Positions 33,553 to 42,206 of a stretch of DNA of 64,000 nt are shown piece by piece (position 1 is the stretch's first letter; each line of letters begins with the position of its first letter). The notes under the pieces were generated by a model, which saw nothing but the letters and a program-made list of their open reading frames with translations, made no database searches and had not been told where the DNA came from. Location: NCBI RefSeq assembly GCF_009176305.1, contig NZ_BLAJ01000015.1, positions 1-64,000 on the forward strand. The letters run 5' to 3'. The position numbers and the translations under genes were made by a program. The stretch comes from Martinezella dioscoreae (lineage in GTDB: Bacteria > Pseudomonadota > Alphaproteobacteria > Rhizobiales > Rhizobiaceae).

Positions 33553-35862
33553 ATGATCATGAATCCGACGGCGAAAGCCTTTCAACGCAAGATCGCAGGC
33601 TTTTGCGAGATCCGGCTGGCACCACTGGTAAGTCCGGCTGAGCTTAAGCGCTTGACCGCTTACATGTTGGCACTGGTCAACGATCAAGCCCTTCCTCCCA
33701 TGAAGGGGAAAACAGTCGATTGGACCGAGATCGCCGCCGCATGCCGGCTCTCTGCCAAGCCGAGCGCAAAGCTGATGCGCGTTGGACAGCACGGCTTCGA
33801 TGCCATCATCCGCTGGGTGAACACGAACACCGCGACACCTCGCAACCGCACGAGTTCATCGTCGAGCTCCGCGCGGATCTCGAAAGCTCGAGCTGCCAGC
33901 GGCAATCGCTCTGCGGAAAAGAATTCAAAACCGGGAGCAAAGCCTAAGCCGATTGACGAATTCCCCGTTGCGCTATTCGATGACTATCCAGAACCTGTCT
34001 CGTTTCAGGCGGCATTGGAGCTGCATATCAGGCGCTTCGACGAGACCTATTACCATCTTCATCGTGCCGTTATGCGACCTGGCGACAATTTCGATGTGAA
34101 GACTCTTCTCAGTTGGCTGAAGGGCACAAAGGTGCCGCGCAGCGTCGAAAGCTTCGAGATCCTGGATCGCATCGAGCATCGGTATCGGTTGCCGAGGGGC
34201 TACTTCAAGGCAAAACTTCCGCATCAGTCTCGCGCCGGCACCGGCCATGACATCGAGGAGGAAATTTCTCCCGCGGAGCGCCGCCGGCTGGCCTGGCATC
34301 TTCCAGACAATTTCAACAAGCTGCCGAAATCAAAGCGCCAGGAGATCCTCGAATGGATTCGCAGGGTCATCATCACCGGCGCAACCGACTACCGCCGTTT
34401 TCAGGCGGCAGCAATCAAACAACGTTATGCAATCCGCTTTCCGGCAATGGCTTACGGTGGACGAGCGTCATCGGTCCCGATCGGACGCGGCACCTCGAAC
34501 CAGAGCAATCCCATTGGAGACCTTGATGATCCGGATTTGCTGTCGGGCGTTATCGATGCCCCTCCCCGCCTTGCGCTCGAAATGGCGAACCTGATCTCGT
34601 TTAAGACATCGACGCTCACGGCGATCGGGTTTCAGCGGAACAGCGTCTGGGGCGAAGAGACGGCTTCGCAAAAACTGGAGCACCTTGGCCTCATGTTCGG
34701 AGCCCTTGCGGCATCTCCCGATGGCCAGGTGGCGGGGCGAGGTATTCCACTCGGTGTCCTTACCTTCGGTCTTCTGGTGTTTCGCGGTGTCTGGGACTGG
34801 TATTTGCAATGGCGCGAGCGCCGGCGCGGGTTTTACACGGCCTGGGAAGCCGACATGCTGAGCATTGCCTTGTCGCTCACACGCGAGGAGACTGGCTGGC
34901 TCAGACAGCATCCGGAACTAATCGAGAGGGTCATTCCCATCGAAGGCCTTGTCTCGGTAGAAGAGATCGCCTTTGCCAAGCGCGACTGGCACGCCTGCTG
35001 TGACGCGTTTCATGCCCATGCGCGCAATCGCATCAAGGAAATCCAGCGGGTGATGCGCATACATCGCGATCCATTCGAACCGATCATGTGCGTGCTCGAG
35101 GCGCCGAGCCCGCTGGCGGAGTATCGAAAGATCACGGACGAGATCCTTCTCAGGATGCCGGACAAGGATCGATATCCAAGAGCGGCGGCCGAATCCGTAC
35201 GATCATTTCTCATGCTGCGGCTTGGCCTTCATCTCGGCCTTCGTCAGAAAAATCTTCGGCAGCTTCTGCTTTGCCCTCGCGGGCATATTCCAACCTCGGA
35301 GCGCCGGCTTGAAGAGCTGAAACGCGGCGAAATCCGCTGGAGCGATCGAGACAATGGCTGGGAGGTCCTGATACCGGCCAACGCCTTCAAGAACTCCAAC
35401 TCGTCCTTCTTCGGCTCCAAACCATTCCGGTTGATCCTGCCGAATCTGCTGGACCTCTACTACTACATCAATGCCTACATCGATCGGCACCGGCGCATTC
35501 TGCTGGCGAACGCCAATGATCCCGGCACCTTCTTTATAAAGACGGTCAAGCAATCGAGCACGGAGGCCTCCTACAACCAGACCACCTTCTATGAGGCCTG
35601 GCGGCTGGCCATTCAGCGATACGGGATCTACAATCCCTATACCGGCCGCGGGGCGATCAAGGGCTTGCTGCCGCACGGTCCCCATAATGTCCGGGACGTA
35701 TTGGCAACCCATATTCTCAAGCTGACGGGATCCTACGAGCAGGCAAGCTATGCGATCCAGGATACACCAGACATGATCCAACAGCACTATGGGCGCTTCC
35801 TGCCGCAAGACAAGGCCGCGCTCGCCGCCAAGATATTGAATCAAGTTTGGGAGGCGGCATAA
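33553..35862 (+). CDS. large tyrosine recombinase (site-specific integrase)
   Basis: The 769-aa protein carries the C-terminal tyrosine recombinase signature. The first catalytic Arg is in FLMLRLGLHLGLRQKNLRQL. The box HGPHNVRDVLATHILK gives HxxR and a following His, and the Tyr nucleophile is in MIQQHYGRF. The N-terminal ~500 residues are much longer than in phage integrases and include a Ser/Lys-rich linker near residues 95-135. The family is common in mobile islands of Rhizobiales and Burkholderiales. The start could be the ATG at 33553 or 33559; GGGAAA lies upstream. It is probably the mobility gene of the surrounding island. Confidence 0.8.
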   Translation: MIMNPTAKAFQRKIAGFCEIRLAPLVSPAELKRLTAYMLALVNDQALPPMKGKTVDWTEIAAACRLSAKPSAKLMRVGQHGFDAIIRWVNTNTATPRNRTSSSSSSARISKARAASGNRSAEKNSKPGAKPKPIDEFPVALFDDYPEPVSFQAALELHIRRFDETYYHLHRAVMRPGDNFDVKTLLSWLKGTKVPRSVESFEILDRIEHRYRLPRGYFKAKLPHQSRAGTGHDIEEEISPAERRRLAWHLPDNFNKLPKSKRQEILEWIRRVIITGATDYRRFQAAAIKQRYAIRFPAMAYGGRASSVPIGRGTSNQSNPIGDLDDPDLLSGVIDAPPRLALEMANLISFKTSTLTAIGFQRNSVWGEETASQKLEHLGLMFGALAASPDGQVAGRGIPLGVLTFGLLVFRGVWDWYLQWRERRRGFYTAWEADMLSIALSLTREETGWLRQHPELIERVIPIEGLVSVEEIAFAKRDWHACCDAFHAHARNRIKEIQRVMRIHRDPFEPIMCVLEAPSPLAEYRKITDEILLRMPDKDRYPRAAAESVRSFLMLRLGLHLGLRQKNLRQLLLCPRGHIPTSERRLEELKRGEIRWSDRDNGWEVLIPANAFKNSNSSFFGSKPFRLILPNLLDLYYYINAYIDRHRRILLANANDPGTFFIKTVKQSSTEASYNQTTFYEAWRLAIQRYGIYNPYTGRGAIKGLLPHGPHNVRDVLATHILKLTGSYEQASYAIQDTPDMIQQHYGRFLPQDKAALAAKILNQVWEAA

Positions 35863-35910
35863 AGTTCGGGTGTGGCCCATTCGGAGAATGCGCTTATTCG
35901 ATCTGGTATC

Positions 35911-35934
35911 GCTGGCGCTGTAAGCAGCGCCAGC
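35911..35934 (+). terminator. perfect 10-bp hairpin after the integrase gene
   Basis: GCTGGCGCTG and CAGCGCCAGC pair perfectly around a TAAG tetraloop, 49 nt after the integrase stop. There is no U-tract. It could be a terminator or a structural part of the recombination site. Confidence 0.5.
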
Positions 35935-36075
35935 GCATCAAGACTAATACTCAACGGCAGGTGCTCGAGACCAAGATTCGCGAGCGTGTCTGCGAGACAA
36001 ATTTCGTTGAAGGTTTCGTTGTTCCTAATGATGGCGTGAGTGAACCTGCTTATCAGGCCTGAATACGTCAGCCGC

Positions 36076-37314
36076 TTATGTCGACGGTCCTTTTTCGATC
36101 GATCTTCGGTTCATTTCGCGAAAGCTTGGGATGGCCAGTGGAGCGAGCGTTGCGATCAAATAGAGCAGCGTCGTTACGCCCAATGCCAATGTAATGCCGA
36201 ACGTGTCGACCAACAGTCCGGCATAGAGGCCTCCAAATGGCATTAGAACCCAGGCGAGCGCCCCAACAAGCGCGATCACCCGCCCCACCAATACTGCGGG
36301 GATGCGTTCGAATAAGATGGCCGCGATAATCGGATTGATAAACCCGGCGGCAAACCCACCGGTCAGCAAAACCAAGAGGATACTTTGAAGACCGGGATCC
36401 AAGGCAAGCGCTGCCATCGGCGCAGGCCCGGCACAAAGAAAACCAGTCGTGTAAACAAGCATCCGCGGCAGACGCTCGGCAAAAGCTGCGGCCATCGCCG
36501 CACCGGCAACCGCCGCGCCCGAGAAAGCCGCGAGGAATATGCCAACCCATGTTACGCTGAGCCCCGACGATCGCACCCAAACGGGCAGCAACACCGTGGC
36601 ATACGCCTGGTCAAAGAGATTTGTGATTGCGAGCATCAGAACCAGCGTGACCAAGATAGGCTCGTTGCGCAAGGTTGACCAGCCCGCCGCCAAATCATGC
36701 AGATAGGTCGCAGAAGTGCGCGGCTTCGCCGTATCCGCCACCGTCGGCCGCGGGATGCCCAGTCCAACCACGAGGGACGCCAAAAGAAATGCAACCGCAT
36801 TGGTCAGCAATGCCGGCGCTGCTCCGATCAAGGCGATCAACGCCCCTCCTCCAGCCGCCCCCAACGTACCGGCAAGCCGATCACTGGCTCCGAGGATACC
36901 CGTTGTTCGTTCAAGGGGCATCTTGCCCATGGACGCGACGCTGGGAACCAACGCTTGTTTGGCGGCATCAGACGGGGCACGCAATATTCCGATAAGGGCG
37001 ACGGCCGGCAGCAACAGCCAAACTGACAACAGGTCGATCCAATACAGCGAAGGCACTGAAGCGACGGCAATCGCTGACAAACCATCGCTCCAAATTGAAA
37101 TCCGCCGTGCCCCAATACGATCGATGAACGGCCCGCCAAACGCTTTTGCTACCACGTATGGCAGCAATTCCGCCATCCCCACCACACCGGTCAGCACCGG
37201 GTCGCCAGTCGAGGTCAATACCAACCATGGGATAGCAATTGCCGAAAGCCGCGTGCCGCCGACAGATGCAACGGTGCCAGCGGCCAAAGCAACGAGTGGT
37301 TTCTTGTCACTCAC
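36076..37314 (-). CDS. MFS exporter
   Basis: The 412-aa protein has about 12 hydrophobic segments and the MFS loop motif (DRIGARRISIWSDGLSAIAV, given in part). It resembles the MFS_3/enterobactin-exporter-like group of drug or metabolite efflux proteins. The start is taken as the GTG at 37314 (VSDKKPLVALAAG), with GAGG upstream inside the end of the regulator gene; the longer frame to 37434 runs through the regulator. It lies 4 bp after the ArsR-like gene, so the pair forms an operon in which the regulator probably controls the pump. Confidence 0.85.
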   Translation of the reverse strand: MSDKKPLVALAAGTVASVGGTRLSAIAIPWLVLTSTGDPVLTGVVGMAELLPYVVAKAFGGPFIDRIGARRISIWSDGLSAIAVASVPSLYWIDLLSVWLLLPAVALIGILRAPSDAAKQALVPSVASMGKMPLERTTGILGASDRLAGTLGAAGGGALIALIGAAPALLTNAVAFLLASLVVGLGIPRPTVADTAKPRTSATYLHDLAAGWSTLRNEPILVTLVLMLAITNLFDQAYATVLLPVWVRSSGLSVTWVGIFLAAFSGAAVAGAAMAAAFAERLPRMLVYTTGFLCAGPAPMAALALDPGLQSILLVLLTGGFAAGFINPIIAAILFERIPAVLVGRVIALVGALAWVLMPFGGLYAGLLVDTFGITLALGVTTLLYLIATLAPLAIPSFREMNRRSIEKGPST

Positions 37315-37318
37315 TTTT

Positions 37319-37906
37319 TTAGTCCTCAAGGGGATATGGAAACGCGTGCAAGATAAATGTAACAGGTTGAACGTCGGGCTCGTGCGAGCCGCCCAATTTC
37401 GGTGCCATTTCCATAGCTTCGTCCAGGACGGCATGAAGTCTTTTAACCAATGCCTCGGTCTGAGCTGCCGTCAGGGGAATGCAATAGTCACTGACAGTCG
37501 ACGCCAGGCGCCATTCTCGCGACAAATCGGCATGGCGCGCCAAGGCGGTCTTCATCTGTGTAATTTGGGCACTTAACGCGGCTTGGGCAAAAGCAATACC
37601 GGCATCCAATGCGTCCTCATTTTCGTCTGTCGGAGGAAATGACGTCAGTTCATGCCGCGCCCGCCACCATCGGTCCCTCCCATTCCCTCTACCCTCATCC
37701 TCTTCAATGAAGCCGTGCTTTGCGAGCTGTCGCAAATGATAGCTCGTTGCGCCGGTATTCAAACCCAATCGAGCCGCAAGACTGGTCGCTGTTGCGGGGC
37801 CATTGACGCGCAGCATGCCTAGCATGCGCAGTCGGTGCGGATGCGCCAGCGCGCGCAAAGCTCTGGCATCCGGTTGTACAAGGCTTATCTCGCGTCGTTC
37901 TGTCAT
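37319..37906 (-). CDS. ArsR/HTH_20-type winged-helix regulator
   Basis: The 195-aa protein has an ArsR-like winged helix (residues about 12-85: LRALAHPHRLRMLGMLRVNG, ATSYHLRQLAKHGFIEED) and a C-terminal helical ligand or dimer region. No Cys-rich metal motif is visible, so it is probably not a metal sensor. The ATG at 37906 has GAGGAG upstream and is preferred over 37954. Overlapping inverted repeats just upstream form a likely operator. It is cotranscribed with the MFS exporter. Confidence 0.85.
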   Translation of the reverse strand: MTERREISLVQPDARALRALAHPHRLRMLGMLRVNGPATATSLAARLGLNTGATSYHLRQLAKHGFIEEDEGRGNGRDRWWRARHELTSFPPTDENEDALDAGIAFAQAALSAQITQMKTALARHADLSREWRLASTVSDYCIPLTAAQTEALVKRLHAVLDEAMEMAPKLGGSHEPDVQPVTFILHAFPYPLED

Positions 37907-37937
37907 GAGGCTCCTCGCAAAGCTGGAGAATATATCA

Positions 37938-37969
37938 CAAACAAATGTTTGCAAAGGTTTGTTTGCAAA
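37938..37969 (-). promoter_or_regulatory. inverted-repeat operator upstream of the ArsR-like gene
   Basis: CAAACAAA (37938-37945) and TTTGTTTG (37958-37965) form a perfect inverted repeat. It is interleaved with two TTTGCAAA palindromes (37948-37955 and 37962-37969). The array lies 32-63 nt before the regulator ATG, a typical place for autoregulation. Confidence 0.6.
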
Positions 37970-38427
37970 TTGACTACATTGGAGCAGGTCGAGATGTCGG
38001 CATAAGGTCTCTCCGGAGCCTGCTTGAGGTAGGATACGTCAGTAGAACGATGCACAATTCACGCGCGTGGAGGTCTGGCAATATTCAAGGGCAGGTGTGG
38101 CCGAAACCATGGGGCGGATGGCCTTTACGGCCATTAGCAACGATGAATGCTCGGCCGCGTTGCGAGCGCGGATGCGATGGAGTTCAAATAAGTTCATTTC
38201 CACACGGTCGCTTCTTGACAGATTCCAAGAGTAGCGATCGCGCACGTCGTCGTAGCCTACGAAGCTGTCTTGGTGTAGAGACTGGCTAACCGCGAACCTC
38301 GGTTGCAAAAGTACCCTTTTTCGCTGCTGGTGGGATGCGAACCGGAATTCCATCCTTTTTACTGGAATCTGTTGTCTTTCCACGAATTTATAAATCGCTC
38401 GGCCCTGCTGAAATGAAATGAAGCTTT
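37970..38427. other. intergenic, nothing recognised
   Basis: A 114-codon minus frame (38039-38383) spans this region but has no family resemblance. No hairpin or other site can be supported apart from the flanking operator. Confidence 0.35.
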
Positions 38428-38457
38428 TTGGGGCAGCAGCTGGTAAAGACTCACGAT

Positions 38458-39762
38458 ATGGCGACGCTTATCCCTGCACCAGACGGTAGTTACGTATCCC
38501 TACTCACAGAGCTCAAGGAAAGAATCCGAGCGGCTCGCTTAAGGGCTGCTGTTGCCGTTAACCGAGAACTGATGATGCTCTATTGGAGCATCGGCCGTGA
38601 CATCCTGGCCCGCCAGACAGCGGAAGGTTGGGGAACCCGCGTGATTGATCGGCTGGCAGCAGACCTCAGGCGTGATTTTCCGGAAATGACTGGCCTTTCG
38701 CCGCGAAACCTCAAATATATGCGTGCCTTTGCTGAGGCATTCCCAAACGAGGAAATCGTGCAACAGCTTGTTGCACATTTGCCCTGGGGCCATAACGTCA
38801 AGCTCATCGAGATGCTGAAGGATTCTGAAGGGCGTCTCTGGTACGCCCGCCAGGCGGTAGAGCATGGATGGAGTCGCAACGTCCTCGTGCATCAGATTGA
38901 AAGCGGACTTCATAGACGGCAGGGAAAGGCCCTGACCAATTTCGCTCGAACACTGCCCGCGCCGCAGTCTGAACTCGCCCAGGAACTGATCAAAGATCCG
39001 TATAGTTTTGATTTTCTCGCTCTCGGTCCTGCGATGTCGGAGCGAGAACTCGAGCAGGGATTGCTCGAGCACCTACGTTCTCTGATCCTTGAGCTCGGCA
39101 AAGGCTTTGCGTTCGTCGGTAGCCAGCATCCACTCGAGGTTGGTGGCCAGGACTACTATCTGGACCTTCTCTTCTATCACTTGCGGTTGCGTTGCTTCGT
39201 CGTCGTCGAGTTAAAGATCGAGGACTTTAAGCCCGAATTTGCCGGAAAAATGAACTTTTATCTCTCCGCGGTCGATGACCAGCTCCGTCACGAGTTCGAC
39301 GGTCCGAGCATAGGTATCATCCTGTGCAAGGGGAAGAATGAGGTAATTGTCGAATACGCGCTTCGAGATTCAACAAAACCGATGGGTGTTGCCGAATACC
39401 GGCTCTCTGCCGCCCTTCCCGAGCCGTTGCAGACAGAGCTACCGACAGAAGCGGAATTTGCACGCGAATTCCCGTTGATGGCGCTTGTGAAGCTACGCAT
39501 CGAGGTTGAGCGCGAAATCCGACTGCTTGTGGCGGATCAGACGGAAGCCGAACGTCCGCTTGCTCTTGGACCAATGCTAGCGGAATTGCAGCGACTTAAC
39601 ATGCTTCCCCAAGCCGCAGATCGGTTTCGGAGCGCCCTGCAGATCATGAACCGCGCCGCCCACGGATTGGATGTCGCCCCTGCCGATGCCTCCGAAGCAA
39701 CTGAAACTGCGACAGCATTCCTCGCCGAGCTCCGAGCGATCCGCCATAGACAGTTGCCGTGA
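38458..39762 (+). CDS. YhcG-type PDDEXK nuclease-domain protein (DUF1016)
   Basis: The 434-aa protein has the DUF1016 N-terminal domain (about residues 10-150: LMMLYWSIGRDILARQTAEG; LSPRNLKYMRAFAEAFP; LPWGHNVKLIE) and the YhcG PDDEXK-like nuclease domain (YYLDLLFYHLRLRCFVVVEL, then KIEDFKPEFAGKMNFYLSAV). The Asp and Glu-x-Lys active-site residues are visible. About 90 extra C-terminal residues (LPQAADRFRSALQIMNRAAH) resemble DUF4145-like helical tails. YhcG proteins often occur in defence and mobile islands. The second ATG at 38458 is preferred; 38428 is possible. Confidence 0.85.
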   Translation: MATLIPAPDGSYVSLLTELKERIRAARLRAAVAVNRELMMLYWSIGRDILARQTAEGWGTRVIDRLAADLRRDFPEMTGLSPRNLKYMRAFAEAFPNEEIVQQLVAHLPWGHNVKLIEMLKDSEGRLWYARQAVEHGWSRNVLVHQIESGLHRRQGKALTNFARTLPAPQSELAQELIKDPYSFDFLALGPAMSERELEQGLLEHLRSLILELGKGFAFVGSQHPLEVGGQDYYLDLLFYHLRLRCFVVVELKIEDFKPEFAGKMNFYLSAVDDQLRHEFDGPSIGIILCKGKNEVIVEYALRDSTKPMGVAEYRLSAALPEPLQTELPTEAEFAREFPLMALVKLRIEVEREIRLLVADQTEAERPLALGPMLAELQRLNMLPQAADRFRSALQIMNRAAHGLDVAPADASEATETATAFLAELRAIRHRQLP

Positions 39763-40133
39763 AGCAAAACACCTCCACCGAGCAAATTTAAAGGGTTAGA
39801 ACGTATAAGGTCCTATCGTTCATCTTGTTGCTGTTGAAAGGATTGGAACCCGCGACCCTTCTCTATAAAAGCTATCCGTCTGAAATTGCTCAATTGCAGA
39901 CTGCAGGCTGGTGACCCGCAGCCCACGGCGCATTTAGCCTTCATCGAGGCTCCGGCCTTGCCAGGCAATGAGGCGAGTCTGATGTCCTCCCTCGGACCTA
40001 CACCGGCAACCGCTTACATTATCGCAAAACCGCTACGCAGTTTCGCGGGACAGACTTTACTTTAAACCCCCTGTTGCATGATTGAGACAGTGTGGCAGGC
40101 TTTGCTTGCATCGGCCAAAGCGGCCTTCCCAGT
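39763..40133. other. intergenic with a T-arm-like repeat
   Basis: No gene is visible. The region holds one T-arm-like repeat at 39830-39861, and otherwise nothing that can be supported before the FNR-like box. Confidence 0.4.
39830..39861 (-). repeat. T-arm-like repeat, copy 2
   Basis: The minus strand reads GGGTCGCGGGTTCCAATCCT then TTCAACAGC. It is related to the other copies, including the conserved outer end (GCTnTTGA on the plus strand), which a simple T-arm would not require. Confidence 0.5.
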
Positions 40134-40147
40134 TTGATCTAGCTCAA
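40134..40147 (+). promoter_or_regulatory. FNR/FnrN-like box upstream of ompW
   Basis: TTGATCTAGCTCAA matches the FNR/FixK-type consensus TTGAT-N4-ATCAA with one mismatch. It ends 68 nt before the ompW ATG, a fitting distance for an activator site. ompW is under FNR control in enterobacteria; the same logic here is inferred. Confidence 0.6.
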
Positions 40148-40215
40148 ATCATCATCCTCCCCGGAGCGGATATTTCTCCCCAACCGACACGAGTCTCGGA
40201 TTGAAGGAGAAAGAG

Positions 40216-40890
40216 ATGATATCCAGCAACATCGTTCGCGCCATCATATCGGCAGCCGCATTGGCCACGGGCTGCACAGTGCAAGCGGCTGATCTGGCTG
40301 GCGCGCAGGGTGCGGCGCCCGCCGTGACGAGCCAAAGCCCGTGGCAGATACGCCTGCGCGCGCTCGGCGTGATCACCAGGGACTCGGGCCGTGTCGACGG
40401 GTTGGCGGGTTCTGACCTGTCCTACTCGAACACGGTCATTCCGGAATTCGATATTTCCTATTTCTTCAACGACAATATCGCAGCGGAACTGATTCTCGGC
40501 ACGACCTATGCCAAGGTTTATGGCAGAGGCTCGATCGCAGGTCTCGGCGAAATCGGCAAAACATGGTTGCTGCCGCCGACGCTGACACTGCAATATCACT
40601 TTACCGATTTTGGCGCGTTTCGGCCCTATGTGGGCGCGGGCGTAAACTATACGATATTCTACGATCAATCAGGCAAAAACGCCCGCAGCCTCGATGTAAA
40701 GAACGCGTTCGGCGTCGCGCTGGAGGCGGGTTTCGACTACATGCTCAATGAGCATTGGGGTCTCAACGTCGATGCGAAGAAGATTTTCTTGAGGCCGGAT
40801 TTCGATGCCAATGTCGGCGGTGCTCATGTCAGCGGCAAAGCCAACCTCGATCCATGGCTCATCGGCGCCGGCGTCACCTATCGCTTCTAA
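40216..40890 (+). CDS. ompW: OmpW-family outer membrane protein
   Basis: The 224-aa protein has a Sec signal (RAIISAAALATGCTVQAAD) and the OmpW eight-stranded barrel pattern: WQIRLRALGVITRDSG, IPEFDISYFFNDNIAAELIL, LPPTLTLQYHFTDF, FRPYVGAGVNYTIFYD and the C-terminal strand ending GVTYRF (final Phe). OmpW forms a hydrophobic channel in the outer membrane. The ATG at 40216 has AAGGAG 6 nt upstream; the TTG at 40201 is rejected. An FNR-like box lies upstream and a strong hairpin follows. Confidence 0.9.
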   Translation: MISSNIVRAIISAAALATGCTVQAADLAGAQGAAPAVTSQSPWQIRLRALGVITRDSGRVDGLAGSDLSYSNTVIPEFDISYFFNDNIAAELILGTTYAKVYGRGSIAGLGEIGKTWLLPPTLTLQYHFTDFGAFRPYVGAGVNYTIFYDQSGKNARSLDVKNAFGVALEAGFDYMLNEHWGLNVDAKKIFLRPDFDANVGGAHVSGKANLDPWLIGAGVTYRF

Positions 40891-40898
40891 AGCAAATC

Positions 40899-40931
40899 GA
40901 ACAAGCGCCAGTCTCCTACCGGCGCTTGTTC
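40899..40931 (+). terminator. hairpin terminator after ompW
   Basis: GAACAAGCGCC and GGCGCTTGTTC form a perfect 11-bp stem with an 11-nt loop, starting 8 nt after the stop codon. The following CCCTG lacks a U-tract. Confidence 0.65.
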
Positions 40932-41074
40932 CCTGCCGATGGGCGCCGCCGTTTCGGAGTGATCGCCTTGACCCGCTGCCTGCTTGAATCCCCTAATCTT
41001 GGTCCGACGCCATATAGCTGTATGATGAGCCTCCACATTTCAAAGTTCGGGGTTCTAATTTGGATGACCGAAGT

Positions 41075-41187
41075 GAACGCGCAAAGCAGTCATCCCCCGC
41101 TTGGCTGAGACGCCACTTCTTAAAGACGACAACCGACAACCAAAGAAATCGGATCTGTTGATGTGAAGGGATTTGAACCGCTGGCCC
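41075..41187 (+). repeat. right copy of a ~115-bp diverged direct repeat
   Basis: This segment aligns with 29541-29658 in the same orientation at roughly 75-80% identity by eye and ends in the same T-arm-like sequence. Together the copies bracket the hydrolase, HNH, integrase, MFS, YhcG and ompW genes. Confidence 0.65.
41158..41187 (-). repeat. T-arm-like repeat, copy 3
   Basis: The minus strand reads GGCCAGCGGTTCAAATCCCT then TCACATC. It forms the right end of the 41075-41187 repeat. Confidence 0.5.
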
Positions 41188-41294
41188 GATACTTTCCAAG
41201 CATTAAGCTAAGGTGCTTGATCGACAACTAGCGACAACACGGACCCGCGACGATTATCGCAGAGGACGTAGAGGATCCGCGTCAAGCTAGAAAC

Positions 41295-41588
41295 TCAACT
41301 ATTTGGCAAAGTCTCTGGCCATTCTTGCGAACCATGAAGGACGCGAAGGACACGAACTGCTGTCTCCGTAACGACATATGCCGCGATATAGGGCGTTCCG
41401 TTGATCACCAGTTCGCGCGTCCCAGCAATTCTCCCAACGCGGCCGCTTGCGGGAAAGTCGATCAAGCGGCGAGTGGCAGCCATAATCCGTTCATCGATCA
41501 TGACAGCGGCTGAAGGATTGTCTGCCTCAATGTAGGTGAATATAGCGTCACGATCCGATAGGGCGAACGCAGACCATGTCAGCTTCAC
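41295..41588 (-). CDS. ParE/RelE-family toxin
   Basis: The 97-aa protein fits the ParE-like toxin fold: LTWSAFALSDRDAIFTYIEA, then the DERIMAATRRLIDFPASGRV helix, ELVINGTPYIAAYVV and RVLRVLHGSQEWP. It overlaps the antitoxin gene by 4 nt, the usual coupling. RelE members cleave mRNA on the ribosome and ParE members poison gyrase; the sequence alone cannot decide between these. Confidence 0.9.
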   Translation of the reverse strand: MKLTWSAFALSDRDAIFTYIEADNPSAAVMIDERIMAATRRLIDFPASGRVGRIAGTRELVINGTPYIAAYVVTETAVRVLRVLHGSQEWPETLPNS

Positions 41589-41893
41589 GATTTGCGGCCA
41601 CGCGCTTTGAGGCGTGCTGTTGCTCGGCGCTCCGCGAAATGGGCCTCGACTTCATCATCCGAAATGTCGGGCCGAGCGTCGTTCAGCGCTTCTAGCACCT
41701 TCGTACGAAACCACGCGTCATGAACTTCACTGCCCGAGAAAAGTTCAAGTGGCAGCGCACCCTCATTAGCCGTCCGGGTGAGCAAGATTCGAACCGCATC
41801 CGATACCGTTAGACCCATGCTCTCAAGAACGGCTGAAGCACGATCGCGAACGTCAGCATCGATACGTGTTTGGACAAGTGCGTTTGCAGCCAT
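41585..41893 (-). CDS. RelB/DinJ-family antitoxin
   Basis: The 102-aa protein begins with the ribbon-helix-helix segment of RelB/DinJ antitoxins (ALVQTRIDADVRDRASAVLE; MGLTVSDAVRILLTR). It continues with an acidic, flexible C-terminal part that would wrap the toxin. The ATG at 41893 is preferred; frames from 41905 or 41968 add residues with no match. It is the first gene of the pair and would autoregulate the operon as family members do. Confidence 0.88.
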   Translation of the reverse strand: MAANALVQTRIDADVRDRASAVLESMGLTVSDAVRILLTRTANEGALPLELFSGSEVHDAWFRTKVLEALNDARPDISDDEVEAHFAERRATARLKARGRKS

Positions 41894-41984
41894 GGCTATC
41901 TCCATATTCAATACAATGGTAATGCATTTGAATGACAATATCCATGGCGATCTTTCGGCCATCTCCAAAATTACTTTATTTCAA

Positions 41985-42014
41985 GCTCTTGATGGGATCC
42001 GAACCGGCGACCTG
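41985..42014 (-). repeat. T-arm-like repeat, copy 4
   Basis: The minus strand reads CAGGTCGCCGGTTCGGATCC then CATCAAGAGC. It lies just upstream of the antitoxin gene. Confidence 0.5.
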
Positions 42015-42082
42015 CACCTGCGATCGCCAAACGAGAGCCGCCGGTAATGATGACCAATATTTCCATCTCAGGGCAAACCAAA

Positions 42083-42116
42083 ACGCCTGCCGCGGGAGGA
42101 GAGATGCGGCAGGCGT
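42083..42116 (-). terminator. hairpin terminator after the alpha/beta hydrolase gene
   Basis: ACGCCTGCCGC and GCGGCAGGCGT form a perfect 11-bp stem with a 12-nt loop. On the minus strand it is followed by TTTTGG, giving a short U-tract. It lies about 90 nt after the stop of the minus-strand hydrolase gene. Confidence 0.7.
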
Positions 42117-42206
42117 ATCGAAACAAATGGCTGCCCCATGAAGAGAGGCTTGTGGAGGAGGCTCCCTGAAGCGTTTTCAGCCGGTGCGGGGAGCCTCACT
42201 CCGTTT

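Larger units (their letters stand above)
40932..41294. other. intergenic with the right direct-repeat copy
   Basis: No gene is visible between ompW and the toxin gene. The stretch holds the right copy of the diverged direct repeat (41075-41187) and its T-arm-like end. Confidence 0.45.

Noticed and set aside
38039..38383. 114-codon minus frame before the YhcG gene
   Set aside because: No ribosome site, no motif, and composition unlike the neighbouring genes.
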